Assembly: GCA_021397835.1 (NCBI GenBank)
Contig: JAJFZO010000609.1
Coordinates: 9,922,001-9,986,000, forward strand
Origin: Moringa oleifera
Lineage: Eukaryota; Streptophyta; Magnoliopsida; Brassicales; Moringaceae
Length of the DNA stretch: 64,000 nucleotides
Direction: 5' to 3'
The notes under the pieces were generated by a model. That model worked only from the letters and a program-made list of their open reading frames with translations, was not told where the DNA came from and ran no database searches. The translations under genes were made by a program, and so were the position numbers. Of the stretch, positions 1 through 12,420 are shown piece after piece (position 1 is the first letter of the stretch; each line of letters begins with the position of its first letter).

Positions 1-330
1 CTTGTTTTTAAAATTTTTTCTTCATGACATTAGCTTTTTCTATCTTCTAACTCTTGTGGCTATAGGGTATTAGCTTTCACAGTTTTTGATGCTGAATGAA
101 CTATTAATCTGCTACTGGTTTCTAATATCTTCGATCTGGACCCTCATGTTTATGAAACTAGGATAAAGTTCTCTGTTTAAGTCCTCTGGCCCTTGAGTTT
201 TATGTTTCTTTAGCATTTCAAGGATGAACTTTTAACAAATTTAGATATGGAAAGGCCATTTAGAATTGTGTTTGCTCTAGCTGTATCCAAAGCTATATCA
301 GTAGCCTCATTTTATTGAATGGACATGCAG

Positions 331-1732
331 GTGTGCCATGGGGAATTGCTATAGCTTGCAGAAAGACCACGAAACTGCTCTGAAAAACTTCCAGCGAGCT
401 GTGCAACTGAACTTGAGATTTGCATATGCCCACACTCTTTGTGGTCACGAGTATGATGTCTCCTCTTTGTACTATTACTGCTCAAAATGATAACTTATGG
501 AACTCCTGCCGTTTAATAGCTTCAAGTATTTATGTATTTCCACTGTTATTGAAGCTTTCTCATCCTGTTGTTCTCTGTAGATATGTTGCTTTGGAGGATT
601 TTGAGAATGGCATAAAAAGTTACCAGAGTGCCCTACGAATAGATGCAAGGCATTATAATGCATGGTATGGACTTGGAATGATCTTTCTTCGCCAAGAGAA
701 GTTTGAGTTTTCAGAGCACAACTTCCGAATGGCATTTATGATAAATCCACGTTCTTCTGTTATAATGTCTTATCTGGGGACAGCTTTGCATGCTTTAAAG
801 GTTAGGTCTTTTACTATTTATTATCTCTAAGATCTAACTATGAGGAAGCAGATTTTTCTATACAGCTGTCTAAGTTTTTTTTTTTTTTTTTTCCCCCTAT
901 CTCAGAGGAGCGAGGAAGCTATTGAGATGATGGAGAAGGCTATTTTGGCAGACAAGAAAAACCCTCTTCCCATGTATCAGAAAGCTAATATACTGGTGAG
1001 CTTAGAACGGCTAGATGAAGCTCTAGAAGTCTTGGAGGAGCTTAAAGAGTATGCACCTCGTGAAAGTAGTGTTTACGCTTTGATGGGTAAGATATATAAG
1101 CGGTGTAACATGCATGAGAAAGCCATCCTTCATTTTGGTCTTGCTCTGGATTTGAAACCATCTGCAACTGATGTTGCTGCCATAAAGGTGATTGGCGTTC
1201 TGACTTATCTTCTTCATTTTATATTTGGATATAATTTGTGAATTGTGTCTCCAACATTTTGTTTTCTTATGAATTTTCTGGTAAGAAAATGTGATCACTG
1301 ATTGTTTTCCACGGAGAACTCTTCGTCTCTCTTTCTTTTGATGATTATTTAAGTTATAGTGAATGTCAACATGGTTCCATATATCTTACTTGCACATAAA
1401 AAGAGTGGATGGTGTAGAATTGGTATTTGATCACCACCCGAGCTTTTCTTCTATTTTCAAAAATTTGGTTACCATAAATATAAATGCTGGAATGCAGTGG
1501 ATTGTGTCTGTCTATGTGTTACTTTAGGGTTATATCTTGTTTAGCTTGCTATTTTGGTTTGAGTTTTATTTAAGCAGTTTTTGTCATGCAGTTTACATTA
1601 TTGCTACTTAGCTTCTTCTTAAGGGGCACAGGAAAACATATTTCTGTATATTCCTTCTCATCTTCTTTTGAATTTAAACAGGCTGCTATCGAGAAGCTGC
1701 ATGTCCCAGATGAAATAGAAGACAACCTGTAA
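331..1732 (+). CDS. CDC27: CDC27/APC3 (HOBBIT-type) anaphase-promoting complex subunit, 3' part
   Basis: Scaffold subunit of the anaphase-promoting complex, the E3 ubiquitin ligase that degrades cyclins and securin in the nucleus. Exons are 331-450, 581-800, 906-1187 and 1682-1732; bases 1-330 are the preceding intron and the gene starts outside the window. The 223 visible residues are back-to-back TPR helices. Recognisable blocks are MGNCYSLQKDHETALKNF, HEYVALEDFENGIKSYQSAL, NAWYGLGMIFLRQEKFEFSE and LVSLERLDEALEVLEEL, ending in AIEKLHVPDEIEDNL, which is the usual plant CDC27 tail. All visible splice sites are GT-AG and the phases join. One TPR has Leu (QLNLRF) where I recall Pro being usual. 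The A and B (HBT) paralogues of Arabidopsis cannot be told apart from this part alone. Confidence 0.93.
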
Positions 1733-3787
1733 ATCTGCATGTTCCGGAAGCATACAGAAAGAGATGTTGTAAATTGTCCGGCTCAGAACACTTATTCACT
1801 GCAAGTTTGCCTGCTTGTGCTTTCGGTGACTGGTCAATAAAATGAGCAAATACCCTTGAGGCCTAGTTCTCTCATGCAGGCAGACATTCTGATCTAATCG
1901 GCAGATTTGGGAAAGTAACCTCAATTTTGTAAGTGATCTCAATGCTGACTGAAAGACTCTGTAACCACATTACTAGAAGCTGCCACACTTGTATAATTAG
2001 TAGTATTCCGCTGCTTAGAGATAGGCTTGTATCCTTTCTACTTGCTTATAATTGTAACTCACCTTCCAGTAACACTTGTACGAAAAATGTTTCACTAGTT
2101 TCTGGATTATTGTTGCTTATAGCCAAGAATTCAGTTCCTCTTACTCTTCTATCTATCATAGTGAATCTAAAATCTGATTTAGGAGCTGAAATTTACACCT
2201 TCCTTTCCTTTTGCAACTGTTCTTGTCTGCTTGTTTGTATTAAGATTTCATGGCAAACTGTTTAGTCATACAAGCTTGTTTTATGAGGTGTGGTAAATGT
2301 ACTTTCCTTGGAAGTCCTGCGAGTGGTGAGCTTGGAATTCCTGTTTGGTGGGGTTTGGGTTCAAGACACTGCGGATGTCTTCTGCTGTTCAAGAAAGCGT
2401 TATAGACAAAGACAACGATGACCTGAGGAATTGGTGGTGGAAACTGAAGACATTGAAAAGAACGACTCTATTGTCATTAATGAATTAAGATTTTTTCTTG
2501 ACCTTTTGTGTTGAAGTTTTTAACGAAAAGATAAACTATATTTTTATAATTTATTATATTAATGTAAATAAATAAATAAATTTCAATCATTATTTCTTTT
2601 TAAAAAAATTGATCCATTATTAATTTCTATTCTGATAGCTGAGATGTGATTATAAGAATCTGTCATAGGCAGTGTTTTTATTTTTTAACAACAGAAATAA
2701 TTTTACCAGTGACTAACCTTTTTTCTTTTTTATTAATAAAATAGAACTTATTTTTCCAATTGTTTTAACAATGGTATCCATAATGCTTCCTTATTTGTTA
2801 CACAAATTAACAGAAAATAAACACGCTTACAAAGTAACTGCAAGACTTTAAATGGTCTCAGGTGCAGACAAAAGAAGGCTTGTAGGAGATTGACATGCAA
2901 TGTGAAATCAGTCATTTCATGAACATAGAATTACAATTTTCAAACTTTCAACTTTAAGGTAACATATATATTATAATAACTTAATAAAATATATTATTAA
3001 TATATATTTTATTTATTTTTAAAATAAAAATTATATAAAACTTTAATATTTGTCAAATGTTGTCAACCATATTTAAAACATGATAAATTCAACTTGATAT
3101 ATCGATTTCAATTGGATATTCAAATTGCGCATCTTATCTAAAGAATTTTTATATAAAAATTTTTACATATGTAAAAACATACTTTAGTTATAATCACAAA
3201 AGTACAAATTTTTTTAATATTAAAAATATATTTTAAAAAATTTTCATTAAAAATTAGTCAAATATGAAAGATGAACACTAAAATAAAATAAAAATTTATT
3301 TAAATCAATTCTAAAAATATTTTTAATTTTTTATAATAATTTAAATTAAAATTAATTTAAATCAAATTAATAAATTAATATTCGATTTATTATTTTTTGA
3401 ACATAAAATTTTGATCGATAATACAAGGTAAATTATAAGTTATTTATTTTTTATTTTTATAATGATTTATTTAATGTTAAAAAATCAAAAGAAAAATCAA
3501 ATGAATAGAAAATGCTGATCTGGTGAGGTGATGTATTCAATCTCATCAGAATGACTACCACCACCTAACAAAAACTCAGAGAGTTGCTTTAATCATCAAC
3601 TTGATCATGAGTCAACAAGAGGATCGATCAGCCGATCAGCGCAGCAAATAAGCAGCAACAACAAGAAGGAAGTTAAACCTACACTACCAGCAACATGACG
3701 TAAACGTAAACGTAAACAGTACTGAACAGAAGAACAGTTTCAAGCTAGGAGAGCTTCCTCCATCCTCTTAGCCATGACTTGCAATCC
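1733..3787. other. Intergenic: CDC27 3' UTR, then AT-rich spacer
   Basis: The first several hundred bases are of mixed composition and probably 3' UTR. A 110-codon open frame there has low complexity and no family I recognise. From about 2470 the DNA turns strongly AT-rich. The stretch at 3370-3440 resembles one end of the AT-rich repeat family seen at 7.6, 8.7, 12 and 30.6 kb. From 3500 to 3787 lies the 3' flank of the next gene, on the minus strand. I see no further gene. Confidence 0.6.
1837..1842 (+). terminator. Poly(A) signal of CDC27
   Basis: A canonical AATAAA lies about 105 bases after the CDC27 stop codon, a normal place for the near-upstream polyadenylation element. Other AT-rich alternatives follow, so use of this one is inferred. 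Confidence 0.45.
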
Positions 3788-4225
3788 TTAACCGATAAAA
3801 GAATCCAAATCCTGCATGGTCCAGCCTTTCACAGGCTCAACCTCATACTTCCATTCGATGCTACATCCGTCTTCCTCAGGCACCACTTTCACGTTGGACA
3901 CGTATGAGTTGAACCCGACGTTTCCATCTATAATTGAATAGCTAAAAACCATTTCGTTTGGATCGATGGACAGCAGCTTCTGCTTAGTCCAGTTGAAATG
4001 ATCTTCATGGTTGTTCCTGCATGGAGTCTTGAAGCCGGCGCAGTAACGGACGCAGCCAGGTTGGCCGGAGATGCCTTCGACACCAAGGCATGTGGTCAGG
4101 GTAGGGAACCAGTTGTGTAAGCCGAAGAAGTCCTCCAGGAGAGGCCACACTTGCTCGGCTTTCGGACCTGTTAGCTTTGCACAAGCCTTGCCTTCCCATT
4201 TGGGATGCTGCCCAGTGTGCTCCAT
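3788..4225 (-). CDS. Lachrymatory-factor-synthase-like protein (SRPBCC/Bet v 1-type fold), C-terminally truncated
   Basis: Intronless gene of 145 codons in the plant SRPBCC (polyketide cyclase/START-like) family annotated as lachrymatory-factor-synthase-like. The fold binds small hydrophobic ligands; the substrate in ordinary plants is unknown. Family signatures are KWEGKACAKLTGPKAEQVWP near residue 9, LLEDFFGLHNWFPTL, the GQPGCVRYCAG strand, and GFNSYVSNVKVVPEEDGCSIEWKYE in the second half. The TAA stop falls inside what should be the long C-terminal helix. The same frame continues for 15 further helix-like codons (Met-Ala-Lys-Arg-Met-Glu-Glu pattern) to a TGA at 3740-3742. Family members are usually near 160-170 residues, so this looks like a nonsense allele or young pseudogene. 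The start is fixed by a TATA box 56 bases upstream. Confidence 0.82.
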   Translation of the reverse strand: MEHTGQHPKWEGKACAKLTGPKAEQVWPLLEDFFGLHNWFPTLTTCLGVEGISGQPGCVRYCAGFKTPCRNNHEDHFNWTKQKLLSIDPNEMVFSYSIIDGNVGFNSYVSNVKVVPEEDGCSIEWKYEVEPVKGWTMQDLDSFIG

Positions 4226-4645
4226 TTTATTTTTTTCTATGAAGAAGTGATGGATATGCTCAGAACTGATCCTTCTAGGCCTTTATATAGAACCTCAGTA
4301 ACCCAAGCAAACGAATATGGAAAAAGTTATTATTATAATTATTTTTTGGATTCATCAAATAATAAAACTATCATTCTAATCCAACAATATTTAAGTACAC
4401 AAGTTTTTTATTTACTTTTATTATTTGCTTTATAAATAAAATATTTTAATTTTAATTTTGACTCAGATCTTTCAATTTCATCAATTTGATTTATGTTTAT
4501 TTTTTTTTCCAAACTAATTAATATCAATTCTGAATGGAAAGATTAATTACAAACTTCACCAAGTTCAAATTAGTGCATCTTTGCTATTCAGATATGGTTG
4601 ATACTATGTTGTGGCAAATTTTTCAAATTGTAAAAACAATTTCCT

Positions 4646-4676
<31 letters not shown>

Positions 4677-5804
4677 GCAAATGGAACTGAAATAGCAAAT
4701 GTATGGACCTGATCTCTCTACGTATGACGAGGTACCTAGTCTCGAGATTAATCACGACCTTACTGGCCGACATCCAAAATGAAGCAGAGCTTGCGACGAT
4801 TTTCAGCTGATTGAAAACCAAATTCAATAGTGGCCATGATGTTGTCCTCATCTTGACTACCCAATTAGTGTACCATACGATTCCAGTACAACTTATCTTA
4901 TCAAATGAGTGGTTAATTTAGTACCTAACACAAGATTGCATGTCACTTCTGAATGCCTGACATCTGACTGGGGCTCGACCAAGCGAGAAGTGTAATAGAA
5001 ATGGTCTATAGCTGTATTATATCAACTCTTGCTGCTACCTATGTGCTACTCTGCATAACTCAATTTCAGACATGGAGTTAGGTTCCATTCTCTTCAATGG
5101 AAGCTAATTCACAAATGACACTGGATACCAAACTGGAATCCAATTTGTGGAGATCTAATGTTATTTATTCCTCAACCAACTCTTCTGTTTAGCCACAAAT
5201 GTCCTTTACAAAGCAAAATACAGGTCTCAAAGTAACCAGTTAGCCCAACAAGTCTTGGTATGTAGAATTAGATACTCTTTGATCGTATAAACATCCAGCT
5301 CAATCCACCCTCCAGTGCTATTGTGATGAAGATAGAAAGTTTATACTAAAGCTCAGTAACCGAGAAATTTTGTTGAAGATGATAAAAGATCAAAAGCTAT
5401 ATATTTGCGCAAGAATGAAGTATTATAGAGACCTTCGATTTCTAAATGTGAAAACAGCGTAGAAGAGATGTCATTCCACTATAATAGGGCCTCACAGCAT
5501 GCTATATATCAAACTATAGTTGGTTCAGCCAATCCTGGCAAATGAAAAAGAACTCAACTTGTGAGAGTGCATTGTAAAGTGTCATGGAAGAAGAAAAAAA
5601 GTTGCACCACATTAATTCTGTTGGCACAGCCTTAGATGTCATCTTTCACTTTCAGCAAATTCTGTTCTGTCTCTCACTCTCCTCTGCAGGTTATGTTTTC
5701 TTCTACCTTGTAAAATATTTTCTGTTCAATCATCTCTTGACCCACTCGTGAAATTCATAATACTGTCAACACCATGAAGAAAGCCGTTGGCTTCGTCTTC
5801 CAAA
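4226..5804. other. Intergenic with (TA)n microsatellite
   Basis: Promoter of the LFS-like gene (about 4226-4450), a pure TA dinucleotide run at 4646-4672, then moderately AT-rich DNA without convincing coding signal. The last 150-200 bases before 5804 are probably the 3' UTR of the next minus-strand gene. Confidence 0.55.
4281..4290 (-). promoter_or_regulatory. TATA box of the LFS-like gene
   Basis: Read on the minus strand this is CTATATAAAG, 56-65 bases upstream of the ATG. This spacing leaves a short leader and supports the annotated start. Confidence 0.6.
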
Positions 5805-6344
5805 TCATTCTGCCCAAGACCAGTCAGACTTTCCAAACCCAGTTGGTTCCTCGACAATCCCCTGATCTTCAACATTTTTAAGGTCTTTATCATCATTGGT
5901 ATTCCTCTTTGGACTCTCAAGTACCTCTTCTCCTCGCTCATCATGATCTGACACACTTGTCTTCGAAATTTCAGGCCCCTTTCGGGTATTCCCTTTTTCT
6001 TCCAAAACATTAGTATTTGAGTGCACTGGCTTGATTTCAGAAATGCTATCCCTAATCTGTAGTGATACCTCATCCATTAATTCAAGTTCCCTTGAAAATT
6101 GAGGCTCGTGAGTAATCAAATGTTCTTCTACTTCATATTCCTCCTCATCATCCTCAGTTTCTGAATCAGAGTGGACGCCTCCATCAGTTGCGCCCCCTGC
6201 ATGTGCTTTGCCCCCCAAGTTCTCGCTAACCTTGTTCCGTAACTTCATCATTTGGTATAGCAACCAGATGCCAGCCGCCACAACAAACAGGCCCTGAAAG
6301 GCATGGTTCATCTGGCACACTCTGGGTCTGTTATGGTGACTCAT
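5805..6344 (-). CDS. Unrecognised acidic single-pass membrane protein (179 aa)
   Basis: I do not recognise a named family. Residues 1-12 are polar/basic (MSHHNRPRVCQM), 13-31 form one hydrophobic segment (HAFQGLFVVAAGIWLLYQM), and 32-40 are basic (KLRNKVS). The rest is low-complexity and very acidic (SDSETEDDEEEYEVEEH), with Lys/Glu/Ser-rich sequence to the end. This is the layout of a small plant signal-anchor protein with a disordered acidic tail. The coding part is one exon, and the acceptor of a 5' UTR intron lies about 10 bases upstream of the ATG. Near the 3' end a second frame (to 5726) is also open and looks equally protein-like, so the last ~15 residues could be wrong if there is an indel. 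Confidence 0.6.
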   Translation of the reverse strand: MSHHNRPRVCQMNHAFQGLFVVAAGIWLLYQMMKLRNKVSENLGGKAHAGGATDGGVHSDSETEDDEEEYEVEEHLITHEPQFSRELELMDEVSLQIRDSISEIKPVHSNTNVLEEKGNTRKGPEISKTSVSDHDERGEEVLESPKRNTNDDKDLKNVEDQGIVEEPTGFGKSDWSWAE

Positions 6345-6355
6345 ATTCCCTATTA

Positions 6356-7440
6356 CTGCTCAGAACCATACGAAACAGAACATTTTATCAAACACCAAGC
6401 CAATATTTTCATCCTCCCCAATTACTCATCAAATGACCAATCCACTAGAGATTCTTGTCAGTAAAGACTTGAACAAGTATAGAGATTTGTGTATAAAGAA
6501 CTTGATGACATTGTTTTACAGTGCTTGATTAGCCGGAAATCCAACAATAACAATAGAACTACTCCATCAGTAAATGTGAAACAGAAAAATTCCTACAACA
6601 TTAAAAGAAAAAAAACGCAGGCAAGATTTATCTGCAATTTCCCTTTCACTACCAGACAGATTTATTACTGACATAAACTGAACAAAAAAAAGATTCATGC
6701 ATCTCATCTACCCCCTCTAAACACAATCATAATTTCTCTTCCTCTCAATTAACAGTAATTAAGAGCTGCTTCCCAAAGAGAAAGACTGATTCTTCTCACC
6801 AATAGTCAAACTAAAATATTAGCATAAATTAAAAAGGAACCATCGATTCCAAGTGAACAATAAATATGTGTCTCCAAATCAAGAAAGAACTACAATACAT
6901 GAGGAAACTACTGACGCTTTTCTTGGGTAATTAGGTCGGCAAACTATGACACGGTTTTATTGTTCGGTGAGTGAAGAAAGGAAACCAAAATGAAATAAGA
7001 TTTAAAGTCGACTTCCCATTTCTAGAATTTTTTTTCCGCCGAAGGGGAGAACTAAGATTCTAGGCGTATCTTTGAACTTCCGTACGTTTTTCTTCGCAGC
7101 CAAACAAGAATCAAAAACCATCTCAGTTTCCACAAGCATACCAAGTCTCAGATATTTCGCAATATTTAAAGCAAGATCAACGAGAATAAGCACATTTCCA
7201 ATCATCAACACAACAGTGAACAAGAAATCCACAAAACGTAAAATTCATTTCAAAAAAGAACACAAGCAATCTACAAATTAGCAATTGAAATAATAGAATA
7301 AACACTTAAATTACCTTTCCCAAAGCTTTTCTTGTGCGAGATGCGCTAAAGCTGAGAATATTTGTGAAAACCTTTGATTTTCTTTTCTTTTCAATCCTTT
7401 TCTACTGTTCTTCCTTCTTTTCGGCTCTGGAAACAACAGT
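6356..7440 (-). other. 5' UTR exon and 5' UTR intron of the acidic membrane-protein gene
   Basis: On the minus strand a good donor (GGGAAAG then GTAATT) sits at 7314/7315 and a CAG acceptor at 6356-6358, just before the ATG at 6344. This implies a non-coding exon from roughly 7440 down to 7315 and a 959-base leader intron (6356-7314). The exon is pyrimidine-rich at its start (TTTCTTTTTCTC). Short open frames inside the intron have no family resemblance. Confidence 0.5.
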
Positions 7441-7644
7441 AATCTAGTGCTTGAGAAAAAGAAAGAAGCGGGTATTTTATGCGCGTCATCTCTAAAGTAC
7501 CCTTATGTCTGTTGCTGGAACTTTCCAAGAGGCAAGGATATTTTTGGAATCTCAGGATGTGGTATTGCCGTTGGCGCCATTTCCACTAACGGTTTTCTTT
7601 GACAACATTCCAATTTAGTATGAAAATAATGGAATAAAATTATT

Positions 7645-8106
7645 TTTAAATTTTAATATTTAGTTATATTACTAATCAAATATTTATATGAAAAAATAAC
7701 AAATTAAATTTAAATATACTAAGATATTCAAATTAAAAATTTATCTGAATTTTATAAAAAAATTAAAAATTTAAGATATTCAAATTAAAAAAATTCAAGC
7801 TATCAGCATAAAAAGTTTAAAAAAATTTTTAATATTAAAAATATATTTTTAAAATTTATATTTTTAAATTTTAAAAAACTTAGAAAAAATAAATTTAATT
7901 TAAATTTAAAAATAAACTTAAAATAAAGTGAACAATTTATCTAAATTATTTTTAACCAATTTTAACAATAAAACTACCTTTAATTTTTTAGAATCATTAG
8001 AGCTTAGGTTCAATTTCGACCAAATTGATACATCAAGTTATAATTAATTACTTTTTAAACATGAGAATTTGATTGGTAATATAAGATAGACATTTAAATT
8101 TTATGA
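7645..8106. repeat. AT-rich MITE-like element (copy 1)
   Basis: About 460 bp. The left end contains a TTACTAATCAAAT-type core near 7669-7681. The right end (about 8031-8106) carries the inverted version, ATTTGATTGGTAATATAAG near 8067. Inner segments match those of the elements at 11.9 and 30.6 kb. No coding capacity. Exact termini and target duplications cannot be fixed by eye. Confidence 0.45.
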
Positions 8107-8738
8107 GGATATTTAAAAAAACTTTAAAACATTTTCAATTTGAATTTGAATTTAATTTAATGTAATTATAAAAAAATATTACGTTATTTTAAATTAAATT
8201 CTGCTTAAAATAATTTTTAAAATTTAAAAATATTTTTATAATTAAAATTTTTCACAAATAATTCAAATTTTATGTTCCATTTTGAATCAATAACTCAAAT
8301 CGAAGAACAATGGACTTATAAAGTATTTCTTATAAATTTTTCAAATTTTTTGTAATATAAAATTTTTTAATATATTTTTAATTATTTTAAAATTTTAAAA
8401 TTCTTTTGTGATGATAATTTGATCATTCTTTTATATTTGTGTAAAATTTTAATATAAATATATATATTTTTTATTTTTCCACAAGATAAATTAAACTAAA
8501 ATAAAAAATCATATATAAAATTAAGCCAATTTAAAATTTAAAATTTAAATTAAACCACAAATATAATTTTTTTACATTTATTTTTATTTTCTTACCTAAA
8601 TTAATTAGTAATAAAAAAGCATTATTTACGATTATTTTTTCTCATGAAATCTACCGTCTTGTTTTACTAAATTCTTTATCAAAGTATTCTAGTTTGAATA
8701 TTTTTTAAATAAAAATTATATAAATTATTTACTTTTTT

Positions 8739-9200
8739 TCATGTTATCGAATAAATATTGATATTGATCAAAATGTTAACAATTAAATATTGATTTATAT
8801 CAATTTAAATTAAATTAAATTTTATCAAAAAATTAAAAATTAAAAAAATTTATACAAATAATTTTAACTAATTTTACTATGTAAAAAATATTTAAACTAT
8901 CACCATAAAAAAATTCAAAACTTTTTGGTATTAGAAGTTAAAAAATAATATATATTAAAATTTTAAAAATTTATAAAATAAATTTTGTAAGTCAAAATTT
9001 ATTTAAATTAAAAAAATAAACTTAAAATAGAGTATAAAATTTATTTAAATTATTTTTTTAGATATTTCAATCACAAAAATATTATTAATTTTTTATAATC
9101 ATTTGAGTCAACGTTTAATTTAAATTAAATATTAATATATCAATATCTTATTTATTACTTTTTAAACATCAAAATTTATTTAGAAAATATGAGATAAACT
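8739..9200. repeat. AT-rich MITE-like element (copy 2, diverged)
   Basis: About 460 bp with weaker inverted ends. ATGTTATCGAATAAATATTG is at about 8741, and the opposite strand of 9150-9200 gives a related string. It shares the internal CTATCACCATAAAAA block with the other copies. Confidence 0.35.
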
Positions 9201-11951
9201 TTAAGATGTTATATAATTTTTACTCTTGTCTTTTGCAACTTATTTGTTCATTTTCATCCACCATGTGCCATTAAACATAAATAAACATCGATTTGCAAAG
9301 TGTGTTAAGCTTTGATTTTTACCCTTAAAAATGAAAATCATGTTACTTTTATTTTTGTTATTTTGAAAATATTACCCGTTTTGATGTTTTAGAGTAGATT
9401 TTTTTTTAAAAAAAATTACAAAATACAATAAATAATCAAAATCTCATGTATTGTTTAGGATTGTAATTTTTGAAATATGTATCGAAAGATTAAAATATAT
9501 TGTACGTACTAATATTCTTGGTCTCCTTCGATAGTTTGATAATACATTATATTAATTTATTTTTATTAATTACTTTTTAAAAATATATTATTAATATAAT
9601 AAACTATATTATTTCTTATTATTGAACTATCGTATCAATTATCTTATTATTAATGATAAGTCTTCCTTTATGCTCCATTTTGTTAATGTGGGTCACCGAG
9701 AGACAAAATAAGGTTTGATGATACATTATTATATTGATTTAATAATTATTAATATGATATAAATGTCTTTTGATGTAAGGTGTGTTCATTCATAGATCTC
9801 AAAGAATGTTGGTTTTCTTTTTTGGGCTATCCATGCATTTTAAACCATGTTTCATATATATATATATATATATATGAATTAATTAATTTGTTCATTATTT
9901 TAAGATAAATAGTACAAAATATATGTATATAATTATTTATGAAAAACAATTAATAAACCAGTGAATTATCTCCTAAAAATCAATTTATTTGATTTATCTT
10001 ATCAATCTAATTGAATATAAATCAAATTTCATCAAATCAATACAAAAATAAATCAGATTTTATGTTGCAGACTTTACAATGAGACCAATGTTATATTATA
10101 TCGTTTCAATAAATTTTTTTTTACCAATTTTTATGCATATAAAAGATCATAAAAAATTAATAAAGATCTCGTAAATAATTACTTCTAAGTTAAAAACACT
10201 TAAGTATCTCGATATTTTTATAATGATCGTCATCTTTATTTAAAAAAAGAGTGTTATTGCTATCATTGTATCTTTTAATTGTTCAATTTTATTTATTATT
10301 TATTTATTTTAATATTAATATTAATATTATAAGTTATAAAAATTATTTTTTAAATTTTTTATTAAACAACTCATCATAAACTCAGATAGAATGAAAAATC
10401 TGTCCAGCCAATCACTTCACTTATGTGCCACTCGGCAATTAATTAATGCACAGCAAAGCAAGGAACTCCCCATGTTTGTTTCCACTTAATATCTTTAGTA
10501 AAAAAAAAAATGTGTTATTATAATATTTTTCTTGTGTTTGACACACAGCTCATTTATATTGTAATGTAAATTATACCACACGATAGTAAGAAATATTAGA
10601 CTAGAAAATTAATAATTCATGTAAAAGATTTTGTAAGTAAAAACTTTAATTTACAAAGTAGTTTATTAGTTAAAACAAACAGAGCTCAAGACAAAAACGA
10701 AGGAAACCCGAATGAAAAATACAGCTCTTAAATAAGTGTCTATTGTCGGACCACCAATAATTTACCATGCAAATATCTTTAAAAATAACATTAATTTTTA
10801 TAATTAATGGGGTCAATGAAAAATCATCAAAGTAGGTGAGATTATACAAATTAGTGGCTCATTGCCCAACTCACATGTACATATATATATATATATACTT
10901 ATATAAATACGTGACGCTATTGACCTTATTAATTTCATGGCCCCTTTAGTCCTTTTCTTTCTCCCACCATCAAAGTTTCGGGGGAGCTTCCAAATCAATG
11001 AGTTCCTCATTTTGCCGTGTTCATCTCAAAATTTTCCGATGTTATTCTGGCACGGACAAAAAATAACGAAATGTTTTGTCAAAATTGCGTGCGCTTTAAT
11101 TTTTGTACTTACATAATCTTATTGAATTACAATACATTTATATTAAAATTTATTTTAATTACATTTTAATTTTTAAAATATATGATAATTCAATAATTTT
11201 GTATATATTTATAATATTATCATAAAATTAGAATTAAAAAAACTCATCATATCACTCAAATCGATAAAAGATTTTACCTAATAAATATACATGTTGTTTG
11301 GAAAGCAAGACGATTCAAAGAAGGCAGAAGATAAAGGGAGGCTTGGTTTGAATAAAACGCATACTTTGTTAGAGTTGTTGAGCTTAAAGCAAAACCCACT
11401 GGGAGAAAGCGAGTGTGTATCGTGATTTATTAAAAGAAGTAAGCAATTATATAGAGGCCTTACTGACGTTGACGGGTATGCTTTTTATATTATTTATATA
11501 TATATGGTAACTTGCTTTTAATTTCAAAAGGATTTTTTGTATTATTTTAAGTAATTAATTAAATAATTATGCGAAAGAGGAGAATTGGTAAATATAATAT
11601 TTTATTAAAAACGTTAAGAAAATGACATAAATGGGAAAATTGAGAATTGTGTTTTTGTGTACTGAAAGGTCAGGAGGCCGAATCTCCACAGCCACAAGGC
11701 TGCTGCCACTATGCCTTTTTTGATGGCAGTTTCTAGAAGCTAACTTGAACGCAACACTTAAATTTATGAATTGGTATTCCAGGTTGGCTTCGTTCTATCA
11801 CTTTCAAGAGCCGCTTACAGCCTTTATTTCCTCTGATAATGATTTCTCTACCCTTTCGTGTAATTAACTTTACTATTTTTTTTTTGCTTGTTTACCTGGA
11901 ATCTTAAATTCACTATAATTAAATTTTATTTTTAAATTTTAAATATAAAAT

Positions 11952-12420
11952 ATATGAAATTTTAATATTTATATTATGTTATTAATTAAATTTTTATATC
12001 AAAAAATTAAATAATCAGATTTTAATATATTAATTTGACTTAAATTAAATTCTAATAATTATAAAAAACTAAGAATATGTTCATTATTAAAAATTTAAAA
12101 ATGATTCAAATAAAATTTTTACTTTATTTTGGGTTCACCTTTCAAATTTAAATAATTTTTTATTTAATTTTTTTTAAAATTTTGATGATGTAAATTTTAA
12201 AATATGTATATTTTTAATATTTATAAAATTAGAAAAATTGTTGTAATGATCATTTAAATATTTTTTATATTTCTGCAAAATTTTAAATCAAAATTTATTT
12301 TATAAAATTTTTAATTCTTGAATTTTTTTATATGATCTAATTTGATATATTAAAGTTTGATTAGTAATATTTTGAACATCAAAATTTGTTTAATAACGTG
12401 AATAAACATGAAGGTTTTAT
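11952..12420. repeat. AT-rich MITE-like element (copy 3)
   Basis: About 468 bp. The left end has ATTATGTTATTAATTAAAT near 11972. The right end, read in reverse, gives a GTTATTAAACAAATTTTGAT-like string from about 12395. Inner blocks are related to copies 1 and 4, in the opposite orientation. No coding capacity. Confidence 0.42.

Noticed and set aside
1933..2265. 110-codon open frame after CDC27
   Set aside because: Low-complexity Ser/Leu/Cys content, no family resemblance, and placed where the 3' UTR should be.
7002..7281. Overlapping short frames on both strands
   Set aside because: They fall inside the predicted leader intron of the minus-strand gene, and neither shows a domain or codon pattern of its own.
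10813..11010. 65-codon minus-strand frame
   Set aside because: Part of it is read from a TA microsatellite (ISIYIYI run); no flanking gene structure.
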